Below are positions 44,888 to 53,627 of a stretch of 64,000 nucleotides of DNA, one piece after another. The stretch is from NCBI RefSeq assembly GCF_004210295.1, contig NZ_SDAK01000001.1, positions 1,736,001 through 1,800,000 of the forward strand. Reading direction: 5' to 3'. Below the pieces are notes generated by a model. The model did not search any database, was not told the DNA's origin, and saw only the letters and a program-made list of their open reading frames with translations. Positions within the stretch are counted from its first letter, which is position 1. Each line of letters opens with the position of its first letter. Source of the stretch: Lactococcus sp. S-13. Lineage in GTDB: Bacteria; Bacillota; Bacilli; Lactobacillales; Streptococcaceae. Both the position numbers and the translations under genes were made by a program.

Positions 44888-46087
44888 ACTTGTAAGAGAA
44901 GGTTTTTTTGTATGTGTGAAGTAGTTGATAAGGTTAAAGACAACGAGAATGGCGGAGCCTACAAAGACATAGCGGTAGTCAATGAAGCCAGCAATTGTAG
45001 AGCCTAACAATGGTCCGGAAAAAGCACCAATGGATTGAGCGGATTGATTGTAAGAAAAAATTCGTCCAGTCACAGCTTGCGGAGATTCTTTTGCCAAAAT
45101 AGCTTGGACAGAAGGCAGGATAGCTGCATCTGACACCCCGATTAATAGGCGCATTCCAATCAAAAACCAGACATTGGTTGTTGTGGCGGTAATCAAAAAT
45201 ACGACTAATGAAAAGAATAATCCAAAACCAAGGATTTTTCGTTGGCCTACTCGGTCACCTAGACGCCCTAGAAAAGGGGCAATTAACAAGGTGACGATAC
45301 CAGGTGCTGCAGCCACAAGGCCAGCCATAAAGGTGATATTTCCTTTTCCGTTCATCAGTTCTTGGACATAGAGCGAAAGGACGGGGTTGATGGATTGATT
45401 AGTCATCTGTGTAATCAAAGTAGTGAAAAACATTCCCCAGATAATAGCAGGGTGAGAAATGACTTTCCAAACTTCCTTTGAGGAAAGCATATCCTTTTTT
45501 TCGACAGGTTTAAAGGTTTCTTTGACTAGAAATAGGGCGAGAAGAAAGACTAAAAACATGATGATACCAGTCACGCTAAAAACGTGTCGGTAGCCTGTAA
45601 AGTTGACTAAAATACCACCAATAATTGGTCCAATCAGAGTTCCAGCTACAGATCCTGTGGTAAGTAAGGAAAGGACAGAGCCAGATTTTTCCTTGGGAGC
45701 TGAGCTGGCCATGAGCGCCATAGAATTTGAAATGAACCCGGAAAATGCTCCTAACAACATTCTTAAAAGTAGCAGCTGCCAAGCGGCTGTGACAAAGGCC
45801 ATTAAAGAAATTGAAATTGCCATTCCTAGAGAAGCGCGCAAGAGCATCAACTTGCGGCCCTTCTGATCAGCGAGCTTGCCCCATAATGGAGAAACGATAG
45901 CTAAAACGACGAAGGTTGAAGAAAAAATGAGCCCTGACCAAATATTTAATTCGGTTTTTGTATAATGTCCCAAAGTCCCAACATAAAGGGAGATAAAAGG
46001 GGCAATTAAGCTTAGTCCAACGCCGGCCATAAAGGTTCCGAACCAAAGCACAACAAGGTTTCTTTGCCAAGTTTCTTTCATAAGCAT
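44885..46087 (-). CDS. MFS multidrug exporter (PmrA-like)
   Basis: The 400-residue protein has twelve predicted membrane spans, motif A in GKLADQKGRKLMLLRASLG and the helix-5 motif LLTTGSVAGTLIGPIIGG. It resembles the PmrA/LmrP-type drug:proton antiporters of streptococci and lactococci. Substrates are unknown. Two Met codons open the gene (46087 and 46081); AAAGGAG lies just upstream of both, so the exact start is uncertain. A TetR regulator gene is divergent, and an operator lies in its promoter. Confidence 0.85.
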   Translation of the reverse strand: MLMKETWQRNLVVLWFGTFMAGVGLSLIAPFISLYVGTLGHYTKTELNIWSGLIFSSTFVVLAIVSPLWGKLADQKGRKLMLLRASLGMAISISLMAFVTAAWQLLLLRMLLGAFSGFISNSMALMASSAPKEKSGSVLSLLTTGSVAGTLIGPIIGGILVNFTGYRHVFSVTGIIMFLVFLLALFLVKETFKPVEKKDMLSSKEVWKVISHPAIIWGMFFTTLITQMTNQSINPVLSLYVQELMNGKGNITFMAGLVAAAPGIVTLLIAPFLGRLGDRVGQRKILGFGLFFSLVVFLITATTTNVWFLIGMRLLIGVSDAAILPSVQAILAKESPQAVTGRIFSYNQSAQSIGAFSGPLLGSTIAGFIDYRYVFVGSAILVVFNLINYFTHTKKPSLTS

Positions 46088-46123
46088 TGTACTCCTTTCT
46101 GAAAGAGTGATATCTACTATTAT

Positions 46124-46148
46124 AAAACTATGATTCGTAGTTTGTCAA
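46124..46148 (-). promoter_or_regulatory. MFS promoter with TetR-type operator in the spacer
   Basis: On the minus strand TTGACA and TATAAT are about 18 bases apart. Between them the palindrome AAACTATGA-T-TCGTAGTTT (46125-46143, eight of nine positions symmetric) fills the spacer. A repressor bound there would block RNA polymerase. The TetR gene on the other side is the likely regulator. Confidence 0.65.
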
Positions 46149-46265
46149 TGAATAATCATTACTTGAAAAATAGATGGAATAGTTTTATACTGAATAATAA
46201 GAAATTTAAAATGGACTTTTTAGACAAAATAATTGTTTGAAAAGCGAGCGAAAGGATATACGATT

Positions 46266-46844
46266 ATGGCAAGAATTGCACTGAATCGTGAAAAAATTGT
46301 TCAAGCAACTATTGAACTCGCAGGAAGAATTGGCTTAGCCAATGTGAGTTTTCCGCGCTTAGCGGAGTATTTTGGAATTAAAGCACCGTCACTGTACAAT
46401 CATTTTAAAAATATGGATGAGGTACGTGTGGCTACAGCGGTATATTTGCAACAGGAATTGAATTATGAATTAACTCATGCGATGGTTGGTTTGACTCCGC
46501 TAGATGCTTTACGAGCCTATGCTGAAAGTTATAAGAAATTTGCTGAGAAATACGAAGCGGTCTATGAGTTAGCCAATGTCATCCATCAGACGAATAACGA
46601 AGAACTTGAGGCCTTGGCGAAAGAAAATATTCGCTTGGTGCGACGGAGTTTAGAGAATTTTGATTTATCTGAGGATGAGAATTTTCATATCAGTCGGATG
46701 TTTCGCTCAACTTTGCATGGCTTTATCACTTTAACACAATTGGGCTATTTCAGAAATTCAGATTCGACTCCTCGAGAAGAGTCTTTTGAGTATATGTTAG
46801 ATCAATTGTTGATACCTTTAAAGCTGAAAGAAAAGAGTAAATAA
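46266..46844 (+). CDS. TetR-family transcriptional regulator
   Basis: The N-terminal helix-turn-helix reads IVQATIELAGRIGLANVSFP and LAEYFGIKAPSLYNHFKNMD, a standard TetR DNA-binding domain. The remaining 130 residues form the helical ligand domain (TetR_C-like, ending QLLIPLKLKEKSK). I chose the ATG at 46266 over upstream non-ATG starts because GAAAGGA precedes it. It is divergent from the MFS exporter gene with an operator in between, a typical pump-repressor pair. Confidence 0.9.
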   Translation: MARIALNREKIVQATIELAGRIGLANVSFPRLAEYFGIKAPSLYNHFKNMDEVRVATAVYLQQELNYELTHAMVGLTPLDALRAYAESYKKFAEKYEAVYELANVIHQTNNEELEALAKENIRLVRRSLENFDLSEDENFHISRMFRSTLHGFITLTQLGYFRNSDSTPREESFEYMLDQLLIPLKLKEKSK

Positions 46845-46946
46845 TAATTTCGTAATTAAAAAAGAGCGTTTTCATACGAATAAATGACTTTTTGCTAACT
46901 TTATGATAAAATTAAAACGATGATTTCTAAGATGGGAGAGAGTGGC

Positions 46947-47300
46947 TTGGCTATCAAAAAAACATATCGCGTGAAACGCTCCAAAGATTTCGACCAAATT
47001 TTTTCAGCGAAACATAGCTTTGCCAATAAAAGATTTGTTATTTATAAATTAGATGCGAATCAACCTCATTTTCGAGTGGGTCTTTCAGTAAGTAAAAAGC
47101 TAGGTCACGCTGTGTCGCGTAATCGAATTAAACGTTTATTGCGTCACGCAATTGCTGAATTTCAACCTCATTTGGTGCACGAGGACTTTGTAGTGATCGC
47201 ACGTTCTGGTGTGGAAAGTTTGAGTTTTGAGGAAGTAAAGAAAAATCTAAAACACGTCTTAAAGTTGTCAAAAATCTATGTAGATGGAGAAAACGATTGA
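46947..47300 (+). CDS. rnpA: Ribonuclease P protein component
   Basis: RnpA is the protein subunit of RNase P, which matures tRNA 5' ends. The translation begins (M)[20 protein letters not shown], includes [20 protein letters not shown] and the RNR motif [12 protein letters not shown], and has about 117 residues. I chose a TTG start at 46947 because GGGAG lies eight bases before it and the protein then matches the family length; an upstream ATG at 46920 has no ribosome-binding site. Its stop overlaps the start of yidC (TTGA). Confidence 0.93.
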   Translation: MAIKKTYRVKRSKDFDQIFSAKHSFANKRFVIYKLDANQPHFRVGLSVSKKLGHAVSRNRIKRLLRHAIAEFQPHLVHEDFVVIARSGVESLSFEEVKKNLKHVLKLSKIYVDGEND

Positions 47301-48112
47301 AAAAGAAATTTACTTTGATCGCAATGGCAGGAGCTGCGCTTTTGTTACTTACAGCTTGTGGAACTCAAGAGGTAACAAGTAGTTCAAATGGCATCTGGGA
47401 TCAAATTGTATATGGTTTTGCGCAGGTCATTCGTTTCTTGTCATTTGGTGGATTGACTGGTGTTGGTATTATTTTATTCACAATTATCATTCGAGCGGTT
47501 TTGCTTCCTTTGATGAATATCCAAATCAAGTCTAGTCAACGAATGCAAGAAATTCAGCCTGAAATTAAAAAAATTCAAGCTAAATATCCAGGTAAAGATA
47601 TGGAGTCTCGTCGTTTATTGAGCGAAGAAACACAGAAACTTTATGCGGATAATAAAGTTAATCCTTACTTGGGCTGTTTACCACTTGTGGTTCAAATGCC
47701 AGTGCTGTTTGCACTTTATCAAGCCCTATCTCGTGTAGACTTCTTGAAACACGGTACTTTTCTTTGGTTTGATATCGGAACAAAGGATCCTACTTTTATC
47801 TTACCTATTTTGGCAGCGGTATTTACTTTCCTAAGTTCATACTTGATGATGAAATCAGCGCCTGAAAAGAATGCAATGACAACGTCAATGACTTACATCA
47901 TGCCAGTGTTTATCTTGGTGATGGGCTTAAATTTTGCAGCTGGGATTGCGCTTTACTGGGTAATTTCAAATGCGTTCCAAGTCTTCCAAACAATGTTGTT
48001 GGCTAATCCATATAAAATCATTGCAGCGCGTGAAGCGAAGCTTCAGGTTGAAAAAGATAAAATTAAAGCGCGTGAGAAAGCAATGAAAAAAGCAAAATCA
48101 AGAAAAAAATAA
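47297..48112 (+). CDS. yidC: Membrane protein insertase YidC
   Basis: YidC inserts proteins into the membrane alone or with Sec. The N-terminus has a lipoprotein signal peptide with lipobox LLLTAC. Five membrane spans follow, with the conserved positively charged groove segment [10 protein letters not shown] and the loop [20 protein letters not shown]. The short C-terminal tail is basic (KARKAMKK-like), which helps bind ribosomes. The start codon is TTG, overlapping the rnpA stop. Firmicutes usually have two copies; the second is not in this window. Confidence 0.95.
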   Translation: MKKKFTLIAMAGAALLLLTACGTQEVTSSSNGIWDQIVYGFAQVIRFLSFGGLTGVGIILFTIIIRAVLLPLMNIQIKSSQRMQEIQPEIKKIQAKYPGKDMESRRLLSEETQKLYADNKVNPYLGCLPLVVQMPVLFALYQALSRVDFLKHGTFLWFDIGTKDPTFILPILAAVFTFLSSYLMMKSAPEKNAMTTSMTYIMPVFILVMGLNFAAGIALYWVISNAFQVFQTMLLANPYKIIAAREAKLQVEKDKIKAREKAMKKAKSRKK

Positions 48113-48146
48113 AATAAAAAGACCTTTGACAGTTTTTATTTTATTT
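48107..48146 (+). terminator. A/T-only hairpin after yidC
   Basis: AAATAAAATAAAAA (48107-48120) pairs perfectly with TTTTTATTTTATTT (48133-48146), with a 12-base loop. The stem has no G or C, so it is weak as a terminator although perfectly symmetric. Confidence 0.45.
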
Positions 48147-48202
48147 GAAGTTGTGCTAAGAATTGTCAATAAGGTTTATCATATTACAGGAGTAGTTTTA
48201 TT

Positions 48203-49129
48203 ATGGCTATTTTTACTGGTGAAACGGTCGAGGATGCAATCGATCGTGGTTTAAATCGATTAGGTGTTAAGCGTGAGAATGTTCATATTCAAATTGAACA
48301 GAAAGAAAAAAAGGGTTTCTTAGGCTTTGGTAAGAAACGCGCTAGGGTTAACATTGAGCCGATTCAAGAGGAAACGGTGCGTAAAGCGGATCATTTGGCT
48401 GCACGCGGTGTTGATGAAAATATCAATCTTGGTGTGCCTAAGGCACAGTCTGCTATGGAAGCAACGCTTGAATTGAGTCAGGTCGTGAAAGCAGTTCGTG
48501 CGGCAGAAAAAGAGCAAAAAGGCGAAATTACGGAAGAAGAACGTAATGAGATTATTGAAGTGGCTAAAAAGACAGTCGTTCAAAATCGACAAACGGCCAA
48601 TCTTTCGGAAGTTGTTCAAGCTGTAAAAGAAGAAATTGCAGTGAAAAAAGAGGCTGCTTCAAATGAAGTTTCTAATGAAGAAGAAAAAGTTGCTTCAAAA
48701 ATTTCAAGTTACTTGACAACCATTACCCAAGAAATGGGAATTGCAACAAGGGTTGCTGTTTCTCGTGATGGGAACTTGACAGTCTTTAATTTGACTTCAA
48801 ACCATGATGCGCTTTTGATTGGTAAGCATGGCAAGATTTTGCAAAGTTTGCAGATTTTGGCTAAGGCTTATGCCAATAGTATTTTGAATACTCGCATGAA
48901 TATTGCGGTAAATGTTGGGGATTATCACGAAAAGCGTAAAGCTTATATTGTGAGTTTGGCTCATCGTGCGGCTGAGCGTGCGCGTGGTGGCGAAACGGTC
49001 TATATCAACGATCTGCAATCAAATGAACGCAAGATTGTTCATACCATTATCGCTCAAGAAAATGGTGTGGCGAGTCATTCTGAGGGGCAAGAATACAATC
49101 GCTATATTGTGGTGTCTAAAGAGATTTAG
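48203..49129 (+). CDS. jag: RNA-binding protein Jag/KhpB (EloR)
   Basis: The 308-residue protein has an N-terminal Jag domain (TGETVEDAIDRGLNRLGVKR and GFLGFGKKRARV), a long acidic linker, a KH domain (NHDALLIGKHGKILQSLQIL) and a C-terminal R3H domain (DYHEKRKAYIVSLAHRAAER). In streptococci it works with KhpA to control cell elongation and binds RNA. Its place after yidC is conserved in Firmicutes. It has its own ribosome-binding site (CAGGAG) and about 90 bases separate it from yidC. Confidence 0.95.
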   Translation: MAIFTGETVEDAIDRGLNRLGVKRENVHIQIEQKEKKGFLGFGKKRARVNIEPIQEETVRKADHLAARGVDENINLGVPKAQSAMEATLELSQVVKAVRAAEKEQKGEITEEERNEIIEVAKKTVVQNRQTANLSEVVQAVKEEIAVKKEAASNEVSNEEEKVASKISSYLTTITQEMGIATRVAVSRDGNLTVFNLTSNHDALLIGKHGKILQSLQILAKAYANSILNTRMNIAVNVGDYHEKRKAYIVSLAHRAAERARGGETVYINDLQSNERKIVHTIIAQENGVASHSEGQEYNRYIVVSKEI

Positions 49130-49131
49130 TC

Positions 49132-49336
49132 TTGACAAATAGCTTATCTTAGTGTAAAATTGTATAGTATGCTTTTAAAAGCGATAAACTAAGATGAAAG
49201 GAACACCGAAAAGGTGGAGCTACTTTCAAGCATAATGGAGCAAAAGTGAACATTTTGAAAAGGAAAGACAACTTTGTCGTTTTGAATTTTCAGTGAGCTA
49301 TGCCCGAAAAAGTGAAGTAGCCCAGGGACTTATATA
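49132..49336 (+). promoter_or_regulatory. Promoter and long structured leader of rpmH
   Basis: TTGACA (49132-49137) and TAAAAT (49155-49160) are 17 bases apart, giving a start near 49167 and a leader of about 170 bases. GCTACTT (49219-49225) can pair with AAGTAGC (49315-49321), closing a large domain that ends right before the AGGGA ribosome-binding site. Inside are a GACA/TGTC hairpin and short ORFs, including a GTG with GGAG upstream that opens 16 codons (49246-49296). Confidence 0.5.
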
Positions 49337-49471
49337 ATGAAACGTACTTACCAACCACACAAAAAATCTCGTAAGACTACTCACGGATTCCGTAGCCGTA
49401 TGGCAACTAAAAACGGACGTCGTGTCCTTGCAGCTCGTCGTCGTAAAGGACGCGCTTCACTTACAGTTTAA
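49337..49471 (+). CDS. rpmH: 50S ribosomal protein L34
   Basis: The 44-residue translation [20 protein letters not shown] and then [20 protein letters not shown] is an unmistakable L34. It is too short for usual ORF cut-offs. In most Firmicutes rpmH comes before rnpA; here it sits after jag with its own promoter and a long leader. A terminator follows. Confidence 0.97.
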   Translation: MKRTYQPHKKSRKTTHGFRSRMATKNGRRVLAARRRKGRASLTV

Positions 49472-49487
49472 TTTGTAAATGAATAAA

Positions 49488-49514
49488 GAAAACCAGCTTT
49501 GGCTGGTTTTTTTG
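49488..49514 (+). terminator. Terminator after rpmH
   Basis: AAACCAGC (49490-49497) and GCTGGTTT (49502-49509) form an 8-bp stem with a T run. Confidence 0.88.
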
Positions 49515-49633
49515 TGTTTACTTTGCTTAAATAATTAGCGAAAAAACTTGCAGCAGCAACTAAAAGGATTATAATAGAATTGAAATGTGGGTTTTGCTAA
49601 TAAGCGACTATTTTAGTTGAAAGGAGCAAGAAA

Positions 49634-50230
49634 ATGGTTAGTAATCTTATTACATTAGGTGAAAAAAGTTTGGTGGTTGGGCCTGTTGGGGCTAATAAGG
49701 TGCTGGGTTTTCAGGGAAAGATGGAAATTCCTTATGGGCATATCAAGGCGATATCTCAAGGTATGGGGATTTTGAGTCAAGGGGCTTGGCGAGTTGGTGG
49801 GACTAGTATTCCTGGCAAGCAGGTCGGGTCATATCGAGGCAACCATCTGAAGGCTTATGTCAATATATCAGGCAATGAAGAGGGGATTTTGGTTGAGCTT
49901 TCTAATGAGTGGAAGGATCAGTTAGTGCTGGGTGTGGACGATGCGCAACTGTGGGTTGAGCGAATCAGAGGGAAGCTTGTGGAACTCCAAGGAAGTGGTG
50001 GTTTAGATAATCAAGCGGTGGAAACGAAAGCGACAAAGAAAAAATCTAATCATTATCGGTGGTTGTTCTGGATGATTATTGCCGTTGCGATTGTTCTGGT
50101 TTTTCTTGCGCTTTGGGACTTGGTTCGTCAGTCGGCTCAGTTTGCGCCTGCTATTCTAGGGCTTAGTGGACTTTTGTTGCTTTTGGTGTTAGGAGCAGTA
50201 GTGTTTAGTGTGTTGGCTGGGAAAAAATAA
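49634..50230 (+). CDS. Membrane protein of unknown function, PH-like N-terminal part
   Basis: The first 120 residues look like a beta-rich soluble domain (SLVVGPVGANKVLGFQGKME and GNHLKAYVNISGNEEGILVE), suggesting a PH-like or related fold that senses or binds a partner. Two hydrophobic segments follow (WLFWMIIAVAIVLVFLALW and AILGLSGLLLLLVLGAVVF). The gene has an AAGGAG site before its ATG and stands alone. No specific family is recognised. Confidence 0.6.
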   Translation: MVSNLITLGEKSLVVGPVGANKVLGFQGKMEIPYGHIKAISQGMGILSQGAWRVGGTSIPGKQVGSYRGNHLKAYVNISGNEEGILVELSNEWKDQLVLGVDDAQLWVERIRGKLVELQGSGGLDNQAVETKATKKKSNHYRWLFWMIIAVAIVLVFLALWDLVRQSAQFAPAILGLSGLLLLLVLGAVVFSVLAGKK

Positions 50231-50328
50231 AGTATCAGTTTTGTATTTTTAAGAAAATTGTTAAAGTTTTTGAAGCGTTTTCTATTTTTGTGTTATAATA
50301 AAAGAAAAAATTAAGGAGATTTTTAACC

Positions 50329-51240
50329 ATGAAAACTATTCAAATCGGCGATATGAATGCTTCACAAATCGTGTTGGGTGTGATGCGAATCAATGAAAAG
50401 GGAAAAGATCCTGTGGCGGCTTTAGAAGCGGCTTATGCTGGTGGGATCAATTTCTTTGATAATGCTGACATTTATGGTGCTGGTGAGTGTGAAAGTATTT
50501 TTGCAGATGCGCTGGTGAAGAGTTCGCTTAAGCGAGATGATATTTATATTCAAAGCAAGGTCGGGATTCGTCCGGGAATTGCTTTTGATTTTAGTAAAAA
50601 ACATATCTTGGATGCTGTTGAAGGCTCGATGAAACGTTTGAATGTGGATTATTTGGATTCATTGCTCTTGCACCGGCCAGATACTTTGGTGGAACCTGAA
50701 GAAGTGGCGGAGGCTTTTGATGAGTTGGAAAAAGCGGGTAAAGTACGTTATTTCGGTGTTTCTAATCAAAATCCGGGTCAAATCGAGTTGCTGAAAACTG
50801 CTGTGAAACAGCCTTTACTCATGAACCAACTGCAGTTTGGTGTGATGCATACGGGAATGATTGATGAAGGGATCCATGTCAATATGACGGATGAAGGTTC
50901 TCTTGTGCATGACAATGGTCTTTTGGAATATTCACGAATCCACAAAATGACGATTCAAGCGTGGTCTCCTTTCCAATATGGCTTCTTTGATGGCGCTTTT
51001 GTTGGTAATGAAAAATTCCCTAAATTGAATGTTAAGTTGGATGAATTGGCTGAGAAATATGGCGTGACGGCAACGGGGATTGCGATTGCTTGGATTAGTC
51101 GTCACCCTGCTAAGATGCAAACAGTTATTGGTACAATCACACCAAGTCGTATCACGGAGGTTTGTGACGCGAGCGATGTGGTGTTGACACGCGAAGAGTG
51201 GTATGATTTGTATATGGCGGCTGGAAATATCTTACCTTAA
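50329..51240 (+). CDS. Aldo-keto reductase (YdhF-like)
   Basis: The 303-residue protein is a TIM-barrel AKR. The catalytic residues can be placed: Asp and Tyr in FFDNADIYGAGECE, Lys in DIYIQSKVGIR and His in DSLLLHRPDTL. SNQNPGQIELL and the NADP-binding end TVIGTITPSRITEVC are also typical. It should reduce aldehydes or ketones with NADPH; the substrate is unknown. It has its own ribosome-binding site and promoter-like sequence upstream. Confidence 0.9.
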   Translation: MKTIQIGDMNASQIVLGVMRINEKGKDPVAALEAAYAGGINFFDNADIYGAGECESIFADALVKSSLKRDDIYIQSKVGIRPGIAFDFSKKHILDAVEGSMKRLNVDYLDSLLLHRPDTLVEPEEVAEAFDELEKAGKVRYFGVSNQNPGQIELLKTAVKQPLLMNQLQFGVMHTGMIDEGIHVNMTDEGSLVHDNGLLEYSRIHKMTIQAWSPFQYGFFDGAFVGNEKFPKLNVKLDELAEKYGVTATGIAIAWISRHPAKMQTVIGTITPSRITEVCDASDVVLTREEWYDLYMAAGNILP

Positions 51241-51342
51241 TGAAATCTGGGAAAGCAGCTTTTAATGTATTCTGGTCTGTTTTTTAGGGGCAGAATGAAA
51301 GGTCTTGTTTTGGAATAAATCATGCTTTGGTAGAGGAAACGG

Positions 51343-51371
51343 TTGAATTTGGTTGAAAAATAACGTATAAT
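51343..51371 (+). promoter_or_regulatory. Promoter of the ireB operon
   Basis: TTGAAT (51343-51348) and TATAAT (51366-51371) are 17 bases apart. The transcript would begin near 51378, with about 100 bases of leader before ireB. Confidence 0.65.
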
Positions 51372-51394
51372 TAAGGGTATCTAAGGAGTTTTTA

Positions 51395-51463
51395 ATGATG
51401 TATTTCTGCCGTGTTGGCGGAGAAAACTCGTTGATTTTTAGTTCAATCTGGCTTGCTAGATGA
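51395..51463 (+). CDS. Possible 22-residue leader peptide upstream of ireB
   Basis: AAGGAG (51383-51388) lies six bases before an ATG at 51395 that opens 22 codons reading [20 protein letters not shown] and then AR, ending TGA at 51463. The ireB ribosome-binding site AGGAGG follows eight bases later. The spacing from promoter to ribosome-binding site is ideal, so this ORF would be translated if the promoter is used. It may be a regulatory leader peptide or a small membrane-associated peptide. Confidence 0.4.
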   Translation: MMYFCRVGGENSLIFSSIWLAR

Positions 51464-51482
51464 TTTTAAAAGGAGGTGTCTT

Positions 51483-51749
51483 ATGAGTTTTACAGATGAA
51501 ACGGTCCGCTTTGAATTTGGTGATTCGGACAAGAGAGAGATAAGCGAGACGCTTGTTGATGTTTACAATGTGCTTGAGGCGAAGGGTTATAATCCTATCA
51601 ATCAAATCGTGGGTTATGTTTTGTCGGGAGACCCTGCTTACATTCCTCGTCACGATGATGCACGTAATAAAATTCGCCGTTTTGACCGCGATGATATTGT
51701 TGAAGAATTAATCAAAAATTATCTGAAGGCTAATGGTGTGAATTTATAA
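51483..51749 (+). CDS. ireB: IreB-family regulatory protein
   Basis: The 88-residue protein begins [20 protein letters not shown] and has [20 protein letters not shown] and [20 protein letters not shown], matching the IreB (UPF0297) family. In Enterococcus, IreB is a phosphorylation target of the kinase IreK and affects cephalosporin resistance. The order ireB-ruvX-DUF1292 is conserved in Firmicutes. AGGAGG precedes the ATG, and its last base overlaps the ruvX start. Confidence 0.95.
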   Translation: MSFTDETVRFEFGDSDKREISETLVDVYNVLEAKGYNPINQIVGYVLSGDPAYIPRHDDARNKIRRFDRDDIVEELIKNYLKANGVNL

Positions 51750-52180
51750 TGTTTGCACGGATTTTAGGACTTGATGTTGGTACAAAAACAGTGGGTGTTG
51801 CGGTCAGCGATTTGCTTGGCATGACTGCTCAGCCGGTGGAAACAATCAAGATTGATAGTGAAGCGGGAGAGCTCGGATTTGCTCGTTTGGGCGAGTTAAT
51901 CAAGGAGTACAAACCGACCAAAGTGGTGCTTGGTTTGCCAAAACATATGAATGGGGACGAGGGCATTCGTGCTGAGGCTTCACGGAATTATGGAACGAAA
52001 CTCTCCAATGAGTTTGGTTTGGAAGTGGCTTATCAAGATGAGCGCTTGACAACGGCACAGGCTGAAAAAGTACTGATTGACGGTGGGGTGCGCCGTAAAG
52101 ATCGCAAAAAGTCAATTGATAAATTGGCTGCGGTTCTGATTTTGCAAAATTATCTTGATGCAAATGCACTGAAATTATAA
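51749..52180 (+). CDS. ruvX: Holliday junction resolvase-like protein RuvX/YqgF
   Basis: The 143-residue protein has the RNase H-like start [17 protein letters not shown] with the first catalytic Asp, [14 protein letters not shown] and [19 protein letters not shown], and ends [15 protein letters not shown]. These are family landmarks. It is thought to process Holliday junctions or pre-16S rRNA. It starts within the last base of ireB and is followed by a CTGACG-rich gap. Confidence 0.94.
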   Translation: MFARILGLDVGTKTVGVAVSDLLGMTAQPVETIKIDSEAGELGFARLGELIKEYKPTKVVLGLPKHMNGDEGIRAEASRNYGTKLSNEFGLEVAYQDERLTTAQAEKVLIDGGVRRKDRKKSIDKLAAVLILQNYLDANALKL

Positions 52181-52189
52181 TTTTGACAG

Positions 52190-52250
52190 AGAATTTACTG
52201 ACGAAAATTGGTCAGTAGAGAGAAATTGCTGACGTAAGTTTGTCAGTTCA
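52190..52250. repeat. CTGACG element, copy 5 (degenerate)
   Basis: AGAGAATTTACTGACGAAAA is followed by TTGGTCAGTAGAGAG and then TTGCTGACGTAAGTTTGTCAG. The palindrome is imperfect here and seems to be two partial copies side by side, after ruvX. Confidence 0.7.
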
Positions 52251-52317
52251 ATTTTTTGATAAATTCGTTGAAAAAAACTGAAACTTCGTAAGTGAAGTTC
52301 ACAGAAAAGGAAACAAA

Positions 52318-52641
52318 ATGACTCATACACACGATCACGAACATGACCACAATCATGAACCTGACTACATTACATTAGTTGATGAAAATGGCAACGAAAG
52401 CTTATTCCAAATTTTGATTACGATTGATGGTCAAGAAGAATTTGGCAAAAACTATGTGATTTTGCAACCGACTGAATTTGAAGAAGATGAGCAAGGTCTT
52501 ATCGACGTTTTGGCTTATTCTTTCACTGAAAATGCTGATGGGACTGAGGGCGATTTGCAACCAATCCCTGAGGACGCTGAGGACGAATGGGATATGATTG
52601 AAGAAGTTTTCAACAATTTCATGGATGAGCAAGAAGGTTAA
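52318..52641 (+). CDS. DUF1292 protein (YrzB-like)
   Basis: The acidic 107-residue protein has a His-rich start ([16 protein letters not shown]) and the DUF1292 core [18 protein letters not shown] and [13 protein letters not shown]. Its function is unknown; the His cluster could bind metal. It completes the conserved ireB-ruvX-yrzB order of Firmicutes, though a repeat-containing gap of 137 bases separates it from ruvX. A terminator follows. Confidence 0.9.
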   Translation: MTHTHDHEHDHNHEPDYITLVDENGNESLFQILITIDGQEEFGKNYVILQPTEFEEDEQGLIDVLAYSFTENADGTEGDLQPIPEDAEDEWDMIEEVFNNFMDEQEG

Positions 52642-52651
52642 TTTTGAAAAT

Positions 52652-52685
52652 AAAAAATCCGTCAGTTTTTCTGGCGGTTTTTTTG
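52652..52685 (+). terminator. Terminator after the DUF1292 gene
   Basis: AAAATCCGTCAG and CTGGCGGTTTT form a stem with G-T pairs and a T run. It carries a CGTCAG word, so the terminator may have arisen from the CTGACG repeat family. Confidence 0.75.
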
Positions 52686-52687
52686 TG

Positions 52688-52784
52688 GAGAATTTGCTGA
52701 CGTAATTGAAATTTCCCAAACTCTTCTAGAGAATTTGCTGACGCAACTTGAATTGTTCAAAATCAGCCAGAGAAAATGCTGACG
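52688..52784 (+). repeat. Long direct repeat, left copy (with CTGACG elements)
   Basis: These 97 bases match 55048-55144 at 94 positions by my reading (G/A near the eighth base, and CCCA versus CTCG in the middle). They contain three CTGACG words and the text AAAATCAGCCAGAGAAAATG. The right end opens a palindrome that continues to 52813 (CGTCAGCATTTTTTCT). The two copies flank the SDR-SDR-TetR genes in direct orientation. Confidence 0.9.
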
Positions 52785-52820
52785 GATTTCAAAAAAGATT
52801 TCGTCAGCATTTTTTCTGCT

Positions 52821-53609
52821 TTATTTGCGGCCAAGTTTGCGTTTTAGACCATTTTTGGCAACATCTTTGATGATTTTGCTGCGAAGACCGGGTTCATAGC
52901 TCTTATAAATTGTCCCGTCAAAATTGATGATTTCAGCGTTGTGATTTTTATTATCAAAAATGAAATGACTAATCAATTCGGCGGTTTCTTCAGGGGATTT
53001 GATAACTGGATTATCGCCAACTTTGGCACCGTTGAGATCAGTTGCAACAGCACCTGGCATGACACCAAAGATTTGTTTTGCTGATTTTTCTTTGCTAAAT
53101 TGATGACCAAAAGCAAACATCATGGCATTTTGCGCGGCTTTGCTGGTCACATAGGCCAAGGGCGCCCAATATTCTTGAGAAACAGGGACGGTGATGTTGA
53201 CAATGACGGCATTTTCGGTCAATGAATGCGGCAAAAGCTGTGAAATCACAGCGTGCGTTCCTAGGAAATTTGTGTTCATTGTTTCTTGTAAATCAGCAGT
53301 TGTGTAAGCGAATGGGGACTTTTCCATATCAAAATCGCCCGCGTCGGACTTAATGTTTCCAGCGATTCCAGCATTATTGATGAGTAAATCAATATCGCGC
53401 AACTGCGCAAGACTGGATAATTGCGCCAAATCATTCAAGTCAACTTTGACAAATTGGGCGTTGATGCCTTCGGCTTGAAGTTTTTCGACGGCAGCTTGTC
53501 CACGTGTTTCGCTGCGTGCACCGAGTAAAATATCGTAGCCACGGCGTCCAAGGGTTTGTGCTAAGGCAAAGCCAATGCCTTTATTCGCACCAGTAATGAG
53601 AGTTTTCAT
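52821..53609 (-). CDS. Short-chain dehydrogenase/reductase
   Basis: The 262-residue protein has TLITGANKGIGFALAQTLGR (nucleotide binding), LLINNAGIAG and the catalytic Tyr/Lys in YVTSKAAQNAMMFAF, with the Ser in VNITVPVSQEY less well conserved. It should be an NAD(P)-dependent oxidoreductase of unknown substrate. It lies 18 bases downstream of a second SDR gene on the same strand, inside the repeat-flanked module. Confidence 0.87.
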   Translation of the reverse strand: MKTLITGANKGIGFALAQTLGRRGYDILLGARSETRGQAAVEKLQAEGINAQFVKVDLNDLAQLSSLAQLRDIDLLINNAGIAGNIKSDAGDFDMEKSPFAYTTADLQETMNTNFLGTHAVISQLLPHSLTENAVIVNITVPVSQEYWAPLAYVTSKAAQNAMMFAFGHQFSKEKSAKQIFGVMPGAVATDLNGAKVGDNPVIKSPEETAELISHFIFDNKNHNAEIINFDGTIYKSYEPGLRSKIIKDVAKNGLKRKLGRK

Positions 53610-53627
53610 GTGATTTTCCTCTATTTT

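Noticed and set aside
45603-45866. Plus-strand ORF inside the reversed MFS gene
   Set aside because: Antisense of membrane helices; no start signal or family match.
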